Below the pieces are notes generated by a model. That model saw only the letters and a program-made list of their open reading frames with translations. It was not told the DNA's origin and made no database searches. Both the position numbers and the translations under genes were made by a program. Below, in pieces: positions 8,001 through 8,149 of a DNA stretch of 8,149 bases. How positions within the stretch are numbered: position 1 is the first letter of the stretch; each line of letters starts with the position of its first letter. This DNA is from an uncultured Coprococcus sp. (GTDB lineage Bacteria > Bacillota > Clostridia > Lachnospirales > Lachnospiraceae): the NCBI GenBank assembly GCA_934247115.1, contig CAKQIY010000062.1, forward strand, positions 1 through 8,149, given 5' to 3'.

Positions 8001-8149
8001 CCCAAATAAGTTATGTTCTTGTATACCTTTTCACCATGTAATAAAGGATATGTGTCTGTCCCGATGGGCTGTCCCCAGATGGAGCCATCGTAAGTTACAT
8101 CACTCTTGTCTACTACAACAGTGCAACCCTGTGACAGGAGATACGCAAC
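5087..8149 (-). CDS. Large mosaic surface/secreted protein with Ig-like repeats and BspA-type LRR (5' end off the right edge)
   Basis: The frame is open from the right edge to TAA at 5087, with 1020 codons visible; the signal peptide and start are outside. The TTG at 8005 is internal, since the coding sequence continues in frame upstream of it. In order (residue 1 = codon at 8149): IWGQPIGTDTYPLLHGEKVY, a segment common in clostridial surface proteins; a Cys pair CRYC (80-83); a beta-rich Asn/Gly region (about 138-215) resembling a short beta-helix; two Ig-like repeats (314-384, 398-461); three repeats of a second type (466-703); a cysteine module (C706, C724, C734, C737, C775, C778) that may bind zinc; a third copy of the first Ig-like repeat (805-870); and a BspA/LRR_5-type domain (about 921-986) with ANAFSRYTMLTSVVIGKNV and SNAFVSCKNLKK. 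It ends KKGSPSAKAIYK with no LPXTG or C-terminal anchor. The likely role is adhesion or scaffolding; the ligand is unknown. Confidence 0.88.
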   Translation of the reverse strand, partial: VAYLLSQGCTVVVDKSDVTYDGSIWGQPIGTDTYPLLHGEKVYKNITYLGCNDLSDVVSVVYSNEDKTTYGDHDYVDGVCRYCDEEALASVTSGEIITYYPSLQGAIDCAENIPSSVVAVIADTEHKTCYVNNPDSDFTIDINGNNVNGVTVNNGKITIIDSKANGEMQGSLVVSSDSIVTLGNVKISELIKVHGQLVLNGGDLERINLYENSAKVFFNNSDIKINNCIYWWDEYFEGLIINAELHNIIPIIPNWSRLEANTPLVGAGNNITLDVNWFNILSGVTERDMTSSIKDNKLIIGALINEKVKTGFEEGATFTYSGAELKPTVKVYINKVLQDDEQLIENTDYIVSYSDNINAGTATVTITGIGAYSGSKNVTFTIEPKKIDSPTFDGLKSEYTYTGQKVEPEFTLWDGDTVIPSSEYEVIYSDNTEVGTATVTIKDASGGNYEVNCKAEFNIVKIDTVIINELPVADAVSYDPNKTLGAINISGGNVLDPSGKNVPGSWSWADTSVVPTVDNSGYDVVFTPDEQEHYNPVMGTIQVNVLKADVSIADLPTASAITYGDSLAKSVLYGGTAYFDGINKVEIFGTFAWKDDSIKPFVSDSDKTLYTVVFTPADSVNYNTAEIEIMVNVSKAAMPNLLLSVDNTHKTVGSIALPGDWTWLDKDTETVIKAGGSVEAIAVYVGDDKENYDSTELKITIYRAACLEEKTVKYTLKGEKAPTCTKSGTGHTECSICGDVMSTGVYVKELGHKWNSGRVTRKPTYTATGVKTFTCTVCKATKTASIAKLATTDISKKTSKITVSGIENKIYNGKVHTQKSLVVKAGAKTLRLNKDYTVTYSKNKAVGKASVIIRGKNAYSGKITKTFAIVKAAKGKTYTVGKFKYTITGAKADGTGTVAIAGTTYTRSDKKFASLTIADTVVIGDVRFKITSVSANAFSRYTMLTSVVIGKNVTSIGSNAFVSCKNLKKMTIKSAKLKSVGAKAFSGTYSKITFAVPRNKVTAYKKLIKKGSPSAKAIYK
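5540..7210 (-). repeat. Three divergent copies of an Ig-like (YSDN...GTATVTI type) protein repeat
   Basis: The copies lie at 6998-7210, 6767-6958 and 5540-5737. They share a core of the form DYxVxYSxNxxxGxAxVxIxGxxxYSG then TFxIxK: DYIVSYSDNINAGTATVTI, EYEVIYSDNTEVGTATVTI and DYTVTYSKNKAVGKASVII. The third copy is separated from the first two by the second repeat family and the cysteine module, and is richer in Lys. Similarity is at protein level. Confidence 0.75.
6041..6754 (-). repeat. Three copies of a second repeat type (GxWxW ... VVFTPxDxxNYN)
   Basis: The copies lie at 6512-6754, 6242-6490 and 6041-6238. Copies one and two have GSWSWAD and GTFAWKDD, then VVFTPDEQEHYNPVMGTIQ and VVFTPADSVNYNTAEIEIM, each ending in a VNVxKA linker. 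The third copy (GDWTWLDKD, then VYVGDDKENYDSTELKITI) is shorter and more divergent. Together they form an extended beta-sandwich stalk inside the surface protein. Confidence 0.65.

Noticed and set aside
8003..8005. TTG as the start of a complete 972-residue surface protein
   Set aside because: The same frame continues upstream to the window edge with typical surface-protein sequence (IWGQPIGTDTYPLL), so the gene is truncated by the window rather than starting here.

Overview
The window looks like chromosomal DNA of an anaerobic, gut-type Firmicute, most likely a Lachnospiraceae member (Coprococcus/Roseburia/Eubacterium-like). This is inferred from the moderate-to-low GC content, frequent ATA and AGA codons, GTG and TTG starts behind AAAGAGG/AAAGGGG ribosome binding sites, and the gene content: a MATE transporter, clostridial-type GNAT enzymes, an AsnB of the SGGIDSS / GECADE type, and a large mosaic surface protein with BspA-type leucine-rich repeats. 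No genus can be proved from the sequence alone. I see no rRNA, tRNA, CRISPR array, insertion sequence or phage gene.

Left part (1-2784, minus strand): a two-gene operon. A 454-residue MATE-family multidrug/metabolite efflux protein (best start is GTG at 2642, not the upstream ATG at 2720) is followed after 15 bases by a tandem fusion of two different GNAT acetyltransferase modules. The fusion starts at a TTG and runs off the left edge. The MATE gene is preceded by two candidate promoters and a 19-bp near-perfect palindrome (2766-2784) that could be an operator.

Middle (2785-3123): this divergent intergenic stretch has no conventional gene but is not empty. On the minus strand it has the layout of a tiny independent transcription unit: a TATAAT promoter (3020-3048), a strong Shine-Dalgarno (2972-2980), two overlapping short ORFs of 12 and 30 codons in different frames, and a 13-bp hairpin followed by a T-rich tract (2785-2827). 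It is either a small-protein gene (intact or frameshifted) or a small RNA, and is the least explained element here. The promoter and RBS of asnB lie on the plus strand at its right end.

Right part: asnB (3124-4980, plus) encodes a complete glutamine-dependent asparagine synthetase. It ends in a strong two-tier terminator hairpin (4982-5066) that also serves the converging gene. That gene (5087-8149, minus) is a surface or secreted protein whose N-terminus lies beyond the right edge. It is built from Ig-like repeats of two kinds, a cysteine-pair module and a C-terminal BspA-like LRR domain. The MATE-GNAT pair plausibly acts in export plus modification of a toxic or signalling compound. AsnB and the surface protein look functionally independent of it.
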